This document shows, one piece after another, positions 1 to 5,392 of a DNA stretch of 5,392 nt (within the stretch, counting starts at the first letter, position 1; every line of letters starts with the position of its first letter). The notes beneath the pieces were generated by a model. That model saw only the letters and a program-made list of their open reading frames with translations, was not told the origin of the DNA and searched no databases. The stretch is from Actinomycetota bacterium. Lineage in GTDB: Bacteria; Actinomycetota; Thermoleophilia; Gaiellales; Gaiellaceae. The stretch covers positions 1-5,392 of the forward strand of contig VAYE01000102.1 in the NCBI GenBank assembly GCA_005883235.1, written 5' to 3'. The position numbers and the translations under genes are program-made.

Positions 1-159
1 CAGTTCTGGGGCTCGCTCGACGCGGTCGCGGGCCCGCAAGCGTGGGTGCTCAGCGGGCTGACGAACTGCGGCAAGGGCCAGCCCGGGCAGAGCGCCCACG
101 TCTCGCACGGCGCCGCTCCGGCCCGCTTCCGCGACGTGCAGGTCGGCGTGCGGGCGTGA
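1..159 (+). CDS. tldD: TldD metallopeptidase subunit, C-terminal fragment (5' end outside window)
   Basis: Only the last 52 residues are present, read in frame 1 to the TGA at 157-159. The fragment carries the family's C-terminal signature, TNCGKGQPGQ at fragment residues 21-30, followed by VSHG and a PARFRDVQVGVR-type tail. In Escherichia coli TldD the zinc is held by the two histidines of an HExxxH motif and a cysteine near the C-terminus. Cys23 of this fragment sits in the matching place; the histidine motif would lie left of the window. TldD works with TldE as a cytoplasmic peptidase that degrades unfolded or small peptides; in E. coli it acts on CcdA and on the microcin B17 precursor. 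The physiological substrate here is unknown. The stop overlaps the tldE start, which supports co-translation. The gene is cut by the window edge, not visibly truncated. Confidence 0.9.
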   Translation, partial: QFWGSLDAVAGPQAWVLSGLTNCGKGQPGQSAHVSHGAAPARFRDVQVGVRA

Positions 160-1517
160 TCGACGCGCTCGAGACCGCCGAGCGGGCGGTGGCGGCGGCA
201 GAAGCCGACGAGGCGGAGGCCGTCGTCCTGGCGGAGCGCTCCGGGTTCGCCCGGTTCGCAGGCTCCGAAGTGCACCAGCCCACGCTCGTGGAGGACGTGT
301 CCGTCAGCCTCAGGCTCGTGGTCGACGGCAGGGTCGGAGTCGCGGCGACGAACGACCTCGCCGACGAAGGCCTGCGACGCCTTGCGCGGCGCGCGGCCGA
401 GAGCGCGGCGAGCGCGCCCGCCGAGGAGTCGTTCCCGGGCCTGGCGGAGCCGGCTCCGCTCCCCACAGTCTCCGGCTACGACGCGGACACGGCGGCGCTC
501 GAGCCGGACGACCAGGCCCGTCTGGCCGCCGCGGCGATCGACGCCGCGACGCTCCCCACGTACGGCTACTTCACAAGCGGTGTCACACGCGTCGCCGTCG
601 TCTCGTCGCACGGCGTGCGCGCCGAGCAGACGCTGACCGACGCGACCGCGCTCGTCCTCACGGCCGGTGACGAGACGTCCGGCTACGCCGAGCTGACCTC
701 GTGGCGCGCCGGCGAGGTCGATCCGGCGGCGGTCGCCCGCGAGGCGGAGGAGACGGCGAGGCGGACACACGGTGCGCGCCCGCTCGAGCCGGGCCCCTAC
801 GCCGCCGTGCTGGAGCGGTACGCGCTCGCGGAGCTCCTCCTCTACTTCTCGTACGACTCGCTCGGGGCGTTGGGCCTGCTCGAGGAGCGGGGCTACTTCA
901 CCGGGCGGCTGGGCGAGCGGGTCTTCGACCCGAGGATCTCGATCGCCGACGACGCGCTCGACCCGGCGGGCCTCCCGAAGGCGTTCGACTTCGAGGGCGT
1001 CCCCAAGCGTCGCGTCGACCTCGTCGAGGCCGGCGTCGCCCGCGGGGTCGTCTGGGACCGGGAGACGGCAGCGCGGGCAGGCGACGGACACGTCTCGACG
1101 GGACACTCACCGGCGCCGCTCGAGCGCGAGTGGGGCCCGCTGCCGACGGCGCTCTCGGTCGCGGGCGGCGAGGCGGCTTCTCCCGAAGAGCTCGCCGGCC
1201 TCGTCGGTGACGGCATCTACGTCACCCGGCTCCACTACCTGAGCGTCGTCGATCCGCGCGAGGGTGTGATCACCGGGATGACGCGCGACGGGACCTTCCG
1301 GATCCGGAACGGGAGGCTCGCCGAGCCGCTCGTCAACCTCCGCTTCACCGTCTCGGTCCCGAAGCTCCTCAGCGAGGTCCCCGGCCTCACCCGGGAGCCG
1401 ATCGTCACGAACCTGAACGACTTCTACGGCGCCCGCTATCCGTTCGGCGTCCTCGCACCCGCGCTCGCCACCGCGCACTTCAACGTCACCGGGACCGGTT
1501 CGGGCCCCGGCATCTAG
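156..1517 (+). CDS. tldE: TldE/PmbA, non-catalytic partner of TldD
   Basis: This protein of 453 residues is about the normal length for TldE/PmbA. I chose the GTG at 156 because it overlaps the tldD TGA as GTGA. Sequence upstream of it in this frame is arginine-rich shadow of tldD, and homology-like sequence begins at IDALETAERA. The N-terminal domain (about residues 1-115) has the usual FARFAGSEVHQPT strand and a DVSVSLRLVVDGRVG strand. The C-terminal domain includes KRRVDLVEAGVARGVVWD and ends with a FTVSVPKLL / NDFYGARYPFGVLAPAL region. No HExxxH motif is visible, as expected for the subunit that does not bind zinc. It should dimerise with TldD to enclose the active site. No strong Shine-Dalgarno precedes the GTG, so translation is probably coupled to tldD. 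No RiPP-like or toxin-antitoxin gene is adjacent that would suggest a substrate. Confidence 0.92.
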   Translation: MIDALETAERAVAAAEADEAEAVVLAERSGFARFAGSEVHQPTLVEDVSVSLRLVVDGRVGVAATNDLADEGLRRLARRAAESAASAPAEESFPGLAEPAPLPTVSGYDADTAALEPDDQARLAAAAIDAATLPTYGYFTSGVTRVAVVSSHGVRAEQTLTDATALVLTAGDETSGYAELTSWRAGEVDPAAVAREAEETARRTHGARPLEPGPYAAVLERYALAELLLYFSYDSLGALGLLEERGYFTGRLGERVFDPRISIADDALDPAGLPKAFDFEGVPKRRVDLVEAGVARGVVWDRETAARAGDGHVSTGHSPAPLEREWGPLPTALSVAGGEAASPEELAGLVGDGIYVTRLHYLSVVDPREGVITGMTRDGTFRIRNGRLAEPLVNLRFTVSVPKLLSEVPGLTREPIVTNLNDFYGARYPFGVLAPALATAHFNVTGTGSGPGI

Positions 1518-1524
1518 CGCGCGC

Positions 1525-1746
1525 CTACTTCAGGAGGTGGAAGAGCAGGACCGTGTTCGCGAAGAAGAGGATCCCGACCATCACCGTCAGGCGGGTGAGG
1601 TTCCGCTCGACGATGTGAGTCCCGCCCTGGGAGGCGGGCGTGAAGCCCATGCCGCCGAGACCGGTGTCGCGCCCGGAGTGCATCAGCACGAGCCCGACGA
1701 GGGCCATGCACAGCAACACGTGGAAGACCGCGGCGACCTGAAGCAC
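1525..1746 (-). CDS. secG: SecG, protein-export translocase subunit
   Basis: The product is 73 residues, typical for SecG. It has two hydrophobic helices, at about residues 3-22 (LQVAAVFHVLLCMALVGLVL) and 52-72 (LTVMVGILFFANTVLLFHLL). Between them is a short glycine-rich cytoplasmic loop with HSGRDTGLGGMGF followed by a polar stretch. SecG joins SecY and SecE in the membrane channel and assists SecA-driven export. The frame stays open upstream to 1857, but that part is antisense-frame noise over the receiver gene. The GTG at 1746 leaves a complete first helix and lies 10 nt after the receiver stop, so I chose it. No clear Shine-Dalgarno is seen; a GAGGTGG lies too far upstream. Expression is probably joined to the receiver gene. 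It is not in the common pgk-tpiA-secG arrangement on the upstream side. Its stop lies 7 bp from the convergent tldE stop. Confidence 0.88.
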   Translation of the reverse strand: MLQVAAVFHVLLCMALVGLVLMHSGRDTGLGGMGFTPASQGGTHIVERNLTRLTVMVGILFFANTVLLFHLLK

Positions 1747-1756
1747 GGCGGCCAGT

Positions 1757-2131
1757 CTAGCGAGCGACCACCTCGGCGATCGCCTCGATGAGCTCTGCCG
1801 CGATCCGGTCCTTCGTGACGTAGCCGGCGGCGCCGGCCTGACGCGCTCGGTCGACATCGGTCCGAGAGTTCGAGCCCGTCAGCATCAGCACGCGTGCGCC
1901 CTCGCCGTGCTCGCGAACGATGCGGGTCGCCTCGAAGCCGTCCATGACGGGCATGCTGATGTCCATCAGGATCACGTCCGGCCGGAGCTTGCGTGCCAGC
2001 CGCACGGCTTCCTTGCCGTCACGGGCGTGGCCGACCACGGAGATGCGGTCCTCGGTGGCGAGCAGGGCCTCGAGCGCCTCGGCGAACATCCGCTGGTCGT
2101 CGGCGATGAGGACTCGGACGTTGGCGTTCAG
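1757..2131 (-). CDS. Single-domain response regulator (receiver), start codon uncertain
   Basis: Starting from the CTG at 2131, the product is 124 residues and is a complete CheY-like receiver with no output domain. It shows the acidic pair D11-D12 (VLIADDQR), the phospho-acceptor D57 (VILMDISMPVMDG), the switch threonine T85 (MLTGS) and the lysine K107 (VTKD). The sequence style matches receivers of NarL-type regulators, but the stop comes where the linker to the LuxR helix-turn-helix would begin. It should be phosphorylated by an unidentified histidine kinase and signal through protein contacts. The first conventional start codon in frame is the ATG at 2089, inside the first helix; using it would delete the DD pair. 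The frame is closed by a TAG about 20 codons upstream of the CTG, with no ATG, GTG or TTG between. A CTG start with GGAAG 7 nt upstream, or an ATG at 2145 joined by a one-base frameshift, are the two readings. secG follows after 10 nt. Confidence 0.85.
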   Translation of the reverse strand: MNANVRVLIADDQRMFAEALEALLATEDRISVVGHARDGKEAVRLARKLRPDVILMDISMPVMDGFEATRIVREHGEGARVLMLTGSNSRTDVDRARQAGAAGYVTKDRIAAELIEAIAEVVAR

Positions 2132-2138
2132 GGCGGGG

Positions 2139-2143
2139 CTTCC
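2139..2143 (-). promoter_or_regulatory. Possible Shine-Dalgarno for the CTG start of the receiver gene
   Basis: GGAAG on the minus strand ends 7 nt before the CTG at 2131, a normal spacing. The same bases form part of an ATGGAAG starting at 2145. They could therefore instead be the first codons of the gene if a base has been lost downstream. Confidence 0.4.
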
Positions 2144-2171
2144 ATCGGGTCTCGACGTAAATGTGCACTGC

Positions 2172-2177
2172 TAGGGT
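2172..2177 (+). promoter_or_regulatory. Probable -10 box (TAGGGT) of a leaderless promoter
   Basis: TAGGGT fits the actinobacterial TAnnnT consensus and ends exactly 6 nt before the GTG at 2184. Transcription would then begin at the G of the start codon, giving a leaderless mRNA. No Shine-Dalgarno is seen before that GTG, and no good -35 is visible, which is common for this promoter type. Confidence 0.45.
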
Positions 2178-2183
2178 CGCCTT

Positions 2184-2414
2184 GTGAAGGGGTCCGACGC
2201 GCGTGAGCAGATCCAGAAGCTCCTGGTTACGGGCGACAACAGGCTGAAGCAGGGGGTCGATCCGGCGAAGGCGCGCGCGAGCTACGAGCAGGCTCTGGCT
2301 CTGGCGCGTGAGGCGGGGCTCGAGGAATCGATCCGGCCGCTCGTGGAGATCAGGCTCGCCGACCTCGAGCGGCTCGCTCGAGAATCTCCTCCACGCGGCG
2401 CGCCTGCTCGTTGA
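2184..2414 (+). CDS. Small hypothetical protein with TPR-like helical pair
   Basis: I do not recognise this gene. It encodes 76 residues from a GTG start and is predicted to be soluble, charged and alpha-helical, with no signal peptide, membrane segment or cysteine. Residues 18-43 (GDNRLKQGVDPAKARASYEQ, then ALALAREAGL) resemble a tetratricopeptide motif: a helix, a turn, and the A..YEQALALARE packing helix. A further helix follows (ESIRPLVEIRLADLERL). One TPR-like unit suggests a protein-binding adaptor or a fragment of a larger TPR fold; this is inference. A TAGGGT box 6 nt before the GTG and the lack of a ribosome site point to leaderless translation. The gene diverges from the receiver gene across about 50 bp. 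Its last 21 codons overlap the 3' end of the convergent glycosyltransferase; the tail RESPPRGAPAR is low in complexity and is probably there only because the stop falls inside the neighbour. Confidence 0.6.
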   Translation: MKGSDAREQIQKLLVTGDNRLKQGVDPAKARASYEQALALAREAGLEESIRPLVEIRLADLERLARESPPRGAPAR

Positions 2415-3345
2415 CGTCGTGCTCGGCGGCCGCGGCGCGGGCGGCCGGGTTCGGGCGCGGTAGCCGGGCTGCGTTGCGAAGCGCCTCGACGAGCGCGTCC
2501 TCGTCCGCCGGATCGACGAGCACGCCTGCCTCTGGGGTGACGAACTCCGGCGGGCCGCCGATCTCGGTCGCCACGACGGAGCGCCCGCAGGCCATCGCCT
2601 CGAGGAGCGCCTGTCCGAACGGCTCGACGAGCGACGGCTGGCAGACCACGTGGGCCTGGGCGAGGAAGACCGGGATCTCCTCGTGTGGGACGCGCCCGGC
2701 GAGGACGACGTTGCGTCGACCTTGTAGCTCTGGTCGGAGGGGACCGTCACCGACGAACGTGAGCGTGCCCTCGCCGAGGCGCTCGAAGGCGTGCGCCAGC
2801 CGGAGGACGTTCTTCCGCGGGGTCAGGCTCCCGACGTGCAGGTACTGCGTCTCTCCGTTCGGCGCCGGCAGCTCGCGGAAGCGCTCCAGGTCGACGCCCG
2901 AGTCGACGACCTCGGTCTTGCCCCGCGCCTCGGGCACCTTGGCCTCGAGCTCGCGCCGCAGGTAGTCCGAGACCGCGACGACCGCCGCGGCGCGACGGAC
3001 GACGAGGCGCGTCGCCGCGGCGACGCCCGGGAAAGCGCCGACGTTCCGGACGTCTCTTCCGTGCGCGGTGACGACGAGCGGAGCGCGGCTCGAGAGTGCC
3101 GCGATCAGGCCGGTCGGGACGAGGAAGTGCGCGTAGACGACGTCCGGTCGGAAGCGGCGCGCAGCACGGCGGGTGGTGCGGGCGAGCTCGAGATAGCGGC
3201 GCTTGCCGCCGGCGCGACGATCGAGGACGGCGAGCTCGAGCTCGTGGCCGCGCGCCTCGAGCGCGCGTGCGGTCTGGGCGACGAACGCGCCGAGGTCGGG
3301 ATCGTCGGGCCCGGGATACATCTGCGAGACGAGCAGGATCCGCAC
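2350..3345 (-). CDS. GT4-family glycosyltransferase (GT-B fold)
   Basis: The product is 331 residues from a GTG at 3345, slightly short for GT4 enzymes but with both Rossmann-like halves. The N-terminal half starts with MRILLVSQMYPGPDDPDLGAF, and the acceptor side includes VVYAHFLVPTG and the TAHGRD loop around H95. The C-terminal half holds the nucleotide-sugar features: HVGSLTPRKN (residues 170-179), FVGDGP (197-202) and the E-x7-E signature E241 to E249 in EPFGQALLE. A short helical, arginine-rich tail closes the protein. It should move a sugar from an activated donor to a lipid, glycan or small-molecule acceptor in the cytoplasm or at the membrane face; donor and acceptor cannot be told. 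The gene lies 78 nt downstream of the mutase on the same strand, with a palindrome in the gap. GGGGAGG at 3360-3366 is 14 nt from the GTG but only 5 nt from an in-frame CTG at 3354, so the start could be three codons earlier. Confidence 0.9.
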   Translation of the reverse strand: MRILLVSQMYPGPDDPDLGAFVAQTARALEARGHELELAVLDRRAGGKRRYLELARTTRRAARRFRPDVVYAHFLVPTGLIAALSSRAPLVVTAHGRDVRNVGAFPGVAAATRLVVRRAAAVVAVSDYLRRELEAKVPEARGKTEVVDSGVDLERFRELPAPNGETQYLHVGSLTPRKNVLRLAHAFERLGEGTLTFVGDGPLRPELQGRRNVVLAGRVPHEEIPVFLAQAHVVCQPSLVEPFGQALLEAMACGRSVVATEIGGPPEFVTPEAGVLVDPADEDALVEALRNAARLPRPNPAARAAAAEHDVNEQARRVEEILERAARGRRA

Positions 3346-3359
3346 GCGGCGCAGTATCG

Positions 3360-3366
3360 CCTCCCC
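3360..3366 (-). promoter_or_regulatory. Strong Shine-Dalgarno of the glycosyltransferase gene
   Basis: GGGGAGG on the minus strand is the best ribosome site in the window. Its spacing is 14 nt to the GTG at 3345, which is long, and 5 nt to an in-frame CTG at 3354. It leaves the exact start open but supports initiation in this neighbourhood. Confidence 0.5.
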
Positions 3367-3394
3367 TGCTCCGGCGGCACTTCCCGGCGGCCAA

Positions 3395-3409
3395 CGGTGA
3401 CTGTCACCG
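3395..3409. promoter_or_regulatory. Perfect 15-bp palindrome, candidate operator
   Basis: CGGTGAC-T-GTCACCG is two exact 7-bp half-sites around a single central base. It lies in the 78-nt gap after the mutase stop and about 50 bp upstream of the glycosyltransferase start. With a one-base centre it cannot form an RNA hairpin, so a binding site for a dimeric regulator is more likely than a terminator. There is no U tract. Which regulator binds is unknown. Confidence 0.4.
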
Positions 3410-3423
3410 CTCGAGCCGCTGCG

Positions 3424-4998
3424 TCAGCCCCGCTGCGCGTCGAAGGTGCCGAACGCGTCGCGGAGCTGGTTACAGATCTCGCCGACGGTGCAGCGGGCAC
3501 GAAGCGCCTCGCGCATCGGCACGAGCAGGTTCCCGTCCCCGCCCGCCACGCGCCGGACCTCTCCAAGCGCCGCCGCCGCCTCATCCGCGTTCCGCTCCGC
3601 GCGCACGCGCGCCGTCCGCTCGAGCTGACGCCGCTCGGCCTCGGGATCGAGCCGGTAGAGCTCGATCGGCTCGGCCTCCTCCTCGGCGAAGCGGTTCACG
3701 CCGACGATCACACGCTCGCCCTCCTCGACCTTCGCCGTGTACCGGTATGCGGCCTCGTCGATCTCGCGCTGGACGAAGCCCTGCTCGACGGCCTCGACGG
3801 CCCCGCCGAGCTCGTCGACCCGCTCGATGAGCTCCCACGCCTGCTCCTCGAGCTCCCGCGTCAGCGCCTCGACGAAGTAGGCGCCGCCGAGCGGATCTGC
3901 CGTATCGGTCCCGCCCGCCTCGTGAGCGAGGATCTGCTGCGTCCGGAGCGCGATCTTCGCCGAGCGCTCCGTCGGCAGCGCGAGCGCCTCGTCGAAGCCG
4001 TTCGTGTGGATCGACTGCGCCCCGCCGCAGACCGCGGACAGGGCCTGGACGGCCACGCGCACGACGTTGTTCTCCGGCTGCTGGGCCGTGAGCGTCGAGC
4101 CGCCGGTCTGGGCGTGGAAGCGGAGCGCGAGCGCGCGGGGGTTCGTCGCGCCGAAGCGCTCGCGCATGATCCGCGCCCACAGGCGCCGCGCGGCACGGAA
4201 CTTCGCCACCTCCTGGAAGAAGTGGTTGTGGGCGTTGAAGAAGAAGGAGAGCCGGGCGCCGAACTCGTCGGGCGAGAGCCCGGCCGCCACGGCCGCGCTG
4301 CAGTACGCGATGCCGTTCGCGAGCGTGAAGGCCAGCTCCTGCACGGCCGTCGAGCCCGCCTCGCGGATGTGGTACCCGGAGATCGAGATCGTGTTCCAGC
4401 GCGGGATCCGTTCCGCGCAGTACGCGAAGAGATCCGTCGTGATCCGCATCGAGGGGTGCGGCGGGAAGATGTAGTTCCCGCGCGCGACGTACTCCTTGAG
4501 GATGTCGTTCTGCACGGTTCCGCGGAGCTTGTCGCCGCCGACACCCTGTCCCTCCGCGGCGAGCTCGTAGAGGAGCAGGAGCAGCGCCGCCGGCGCGTTG
4601 ATCGTCATCGACGTCGAGACCTCGTCGAGCGGGATTCCCTCGAGCAGGAGCTCCATGTCGGCGATCGAGTCGATCGCGACGCCGGTCCGGCCCACCTCCC
4701 CAACCGAGCGCTCGTCGTCCGAGTCGTACCCGAGCTGCGTCGGCAGGTCGAAGGCGACCGAGAGGCCGGTCTGGCCGCGCTCGAGGAGGTAGCGGAAGCG
4801 GGCGTTCGTCTCCTCGGCCGAGGCGAAGCCCGCGTACTGGCGGATCGTCCACGGCCGGCCGCGATACATGTCCGCGTAGGGCCCGCGCGTGAACGGGTAC
4901 TCGCCCGGCGGCTCGAGCTCGAGGCCGGCGACATCATCCTCGGTATAGACCGGCTTGATCTCGATATCCGAGTCGGTCTGGCGGTCGGTGGTCGCCAT
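3424..4998 (-). CDS. Methylmalonyl-CoA mutase, large (catalytic) subunit without B12 domain
   Basis: The product is 524 residues, starts at an ATG, and covers the substrate-binding TIM barrel of the acyl-CoA mutases. It stops after [14 protein letters not shown], where fused mutases continue into the cobalamin domain; no DxHxxG motif is present. A separate small B12-binding subunit must be encoded elsewhere. Residues aligned by motif with the Propionibacterium enzyme keep a constant offset of 34: Y55 (Y89) in TIRQYAGF, Q163 (Q197) in QNDILKE, R173 (R207), and Y209-H210 (Y243-H244) in SGYH. The Tyr and Arg at the first and third of these are the methylmalonyl-CoA signature; isobutyryl-CoA mutases carry Phe and Gln. 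The expected reaction is (R)-methylmalonyl-CoA to succinyl-CoA with adenosylcobalamin, in the cytoplasm, for propionate, odd-chain fatty acid or branched amino acid use. No epimerase, MeaB chaperone or propionyl-CoA carboxylase gene is visible. There is no Shine-Dalgarno; the mRNA may have almost no leader. Confidence 0.93.
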   Translation of the reverse strand: MATTDRQTDSDIEIKPVYTEDDVAGLELEPPGEYPFTRGPYADMYRGRPWTIRQYAGFASAEETNARFRYLLERGQTGLSVAFDLPTQLGYDSDDERSVGEVGRTGVAIDSIADMELLLEGIPLDEVSTSMTINAPAALLLLLYELAAEGQGVGGDKLRGTVQNDILKEYVARGNYIFPPHPSMRITTDLFAYCAERIPRWNTISISGYHIREAGSTAVQELAFTLANGIAYCSAAVAAGLSPDEFGARLSFFFNAHNHFFQEVAKFRAARRLWARIMRERFGATNPRALALRFHAQTGGSTLTAQQPENNVVRVAVQALSAVCGGAQSIHTNGFDEALALPTERSAKIALRTQQILAHEAGGTDTADPLGGAYFVEALTRELEEQAWELIERVDELGGAVEAVEQGFVQREIDEAAYRYTAKVEEGERVIVGVNRFAEEEAEPIELYRLDPEAERRQLERTARVRAERNADEAAAALGEVRRVAGGDGNLLVPMREALRARCTVGEICNQLRDAFGTFDAQRG

Positions 4999-5007
4999 CG
5001 CAGCCGA

Positions 5008-5013
5008 AGTATG
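5008..5013 (-). promoter_or_regulatory. Possible -10 box (CATACT) of the mutase promoter
   Basis: CATACT on the minus strand has the key A and final T of a -10 element. It would place the transcription start at about 5001, 3 nt before the ATG at 4998, which fits the missing Shine-Dalgarno. It shares four bases with the opposing -10 box at 5010-5015. No convincing -35 is seen. Confidence 0.35.
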
Positions 5014-5015
5014 CT
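5010..5015 (+). promoter_or_regulatory. Probable -10 box (TATGCT) of a leaderless promoter
   Basis: TATGCT matches TAnnnT and ends 6 nt before the GTG at 5022, so transcription would begin at the start codon. The geometry is the same as at the small gene at 2184. A GAG directly next to the GTG is too close to serve as a ribosome site. Confidence 0.45.
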
Positions 5016-5021
5016 CGCGAG

Positions 5022-5392
5022 GTGCGCGCAGCCGTATCCGCGCTCGTCCTGATCGCGCTCACTCCCTCGGCCGCCGCGGTCCGCGCACCCGCCGGCACGG
5101 TGGCCTTCCTCGACCGCGGGAGGCTCGTCGTCGTCGACGTCACGAGCGGGACGCGGCGTGTGGTCGCGACTCACGTGTCGGGGCCCCCGGGCGTGAGCGG
5201 CAACGGGAAGCTGGTGTCCGTCGGCGGACGCATCGTCGGCGGCCTGACGCTCACGAAGGGGCAGCTCGTATGGGCGCCGATCGGAGAGACGGCCGCCTTC
5301 CAGACGCCTCGCGGAGCCGTGTTGACGTGGAGCCCCGGCGGAGGCCGGCGCACCGTCGTCCCCGCCTCGTGGGGCGCGAGCTCGTTCGCCTG
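5022..5392 (+). CDS. Secreted protein, probable beta-propeller (WD40/TolB-like), 3' end outside window
   Basis: The first 123 codons are present. Residues 1-19 form a Sec-type signal peptide: a short MRAA start with one arginine, the hydrophobic run VSALVLIAL, then TPSAAA with likely cleavage after A19. There is no lipobox cysteine. The mature part is strand-rich with repeat-like units: [22 protein letters not shown], a [15 protein letters not shown] unit, and [10 protein letters not shown] followed by [10 protein letters not shown]. These resemble the strand-turn-strand blades of PD40/WD40-type propellers, where a displayed value is followed by a SPDG-like turn. This points to a periplasmic or extracellular propeller protein, but the fold is inferred and no function can be named. 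The GTG start is chosen because it begins the signal peptide and sits 6 nt after a TATGCT box. The gene diverges from the mutase with 23 bp between the starts. Confidence 0.75.
   Translation, partial: MRAAVSALVLIALTPSAAAVRAPAGTVAFLDRGRLVVVDVTSGTRRVVATHVSGPPGVSGNGKLVSVGGRIVGGLTLTKGQLVWAPIGETAAFQTPRGAVLTWSPGGGRRTVVPASWGASSFA

Noticed and set aside
42..155. Upstream extension of tldE to an ATG at 42
   Set aside because: The added residues are arginine-rich and come from another frame of the tldD 3' end. The GTG overlapping the tldD stop gives a normal family N-terminus.
1489..1510. Hairpin at the end of tldE as a terminator (8-bp GC stem with one mismatch, 6-nt loop)
   Set aside because: It lies inside codons for a glycine-rich tail, has no T run after it, and GC-rich coding DNA gives such stems by chance.
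1514..1711. Minus-strand frame over secG in another register
   Set aside because: It overlaps the SecG helices and shows only basic, low-complexity sequence; it is a shadow frame.
1747..1857. Longer SecG with 37 extra N-terminal residues
   Set aside because: The extension overlaps the receiver gene in another frame, is rich in Arg, Ser and Pro, and would make SecG unusually long.
2163..2168. GTGCAC palindrome in the gap between the receiver and the small gene
   Set aside because: It is only 6 bp, and the flanking bases do not extend the symmetry, so it is expected by chance.
2791..5052. Open plus-strand frame of 753 codons, antisense to the glycosyltransferase and the mutase
   Set aside because: Both minus-strand genes have clear family motifs throughout. 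The antisense frame has an arginine, leucine and valine-rich composition with no recognisable domain, and long antisense frames are expected in high-GC DNA.
1..5392. CRISPR repeats, tRNA genes, insertion-sequence ends or phage genes
   Set aside because: I looked for regularly spaced repeats, clover-leaf patterns with CCA-type ends, terminal inverted repeats and transposase motifs, and found none by eye.

Overview
The window looks like chromosomal DNA from a high-GC actinobacterium. Base composition is roughly 70% GC by eye, genes are tightly packed, GTG starts are frequent, and several starts have a TAnnnT box just upstream and no Shine-Dalgarno. The protein styles would fit Thermoleophilia/Gaiellales-type lineages, but that placement is inference. 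I saw no mobile element, CRISPR array, rRNA or tRNA.

Layout, left to right. (1) Plus strand: the 3' end of tldD, then complete tldE/pmbA overlapping it by a GTGA; together they encode the two halves of the TldD/TldE peptidase. (2) Minus strand, convergent with tldE after only 7 bp: secG, preceded by a single-domain response-regulator receiver whose stop lies 10 nt upstream of the likely secG start. The receiver gene has no ATG, GTG or TTG upstream of its conserved core; its reading frame implies either a CTG start or a one-base deletion. (3) Plus strand, divergent from the receiver: a small unrecognised gene of 76 codons with TPR-like helices and a leaderless-type start. Its 3' end overlaps the next gene by 65 bp, tail to tail. 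(4) Minus strand: a methylmalonyl-CoA mutase catalytic subunit without its B12 domain, then a GT4-type glycosyltransferase 78 nt downstream; a perfect 15-bp palindrome lies in the gap. (5) Plus strand, divergent from the mutase: the start of a secreted, probably beta-propeller, protein running off the right edge. The two divergent starts are 23 bp apart, and their predicted -10 boxes overlap.

The genes do not form a single pathway. The window reads as ordinary housekeeping and metabolic chromosome: protein quality control (TldD/E), protein export (SecG), signalling (receiver), propionate/odd-chain or branched-chain carbon metabolism (mutase), and envelope or glycoconjugate synthesis (glycosyltransferase). 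I found no convincing new multi-gene system. The points most worth a second look are the receiver start or frameshift, the overlapping divergent promoter, the 15-bp palindrome, and the small TPR-like gene.
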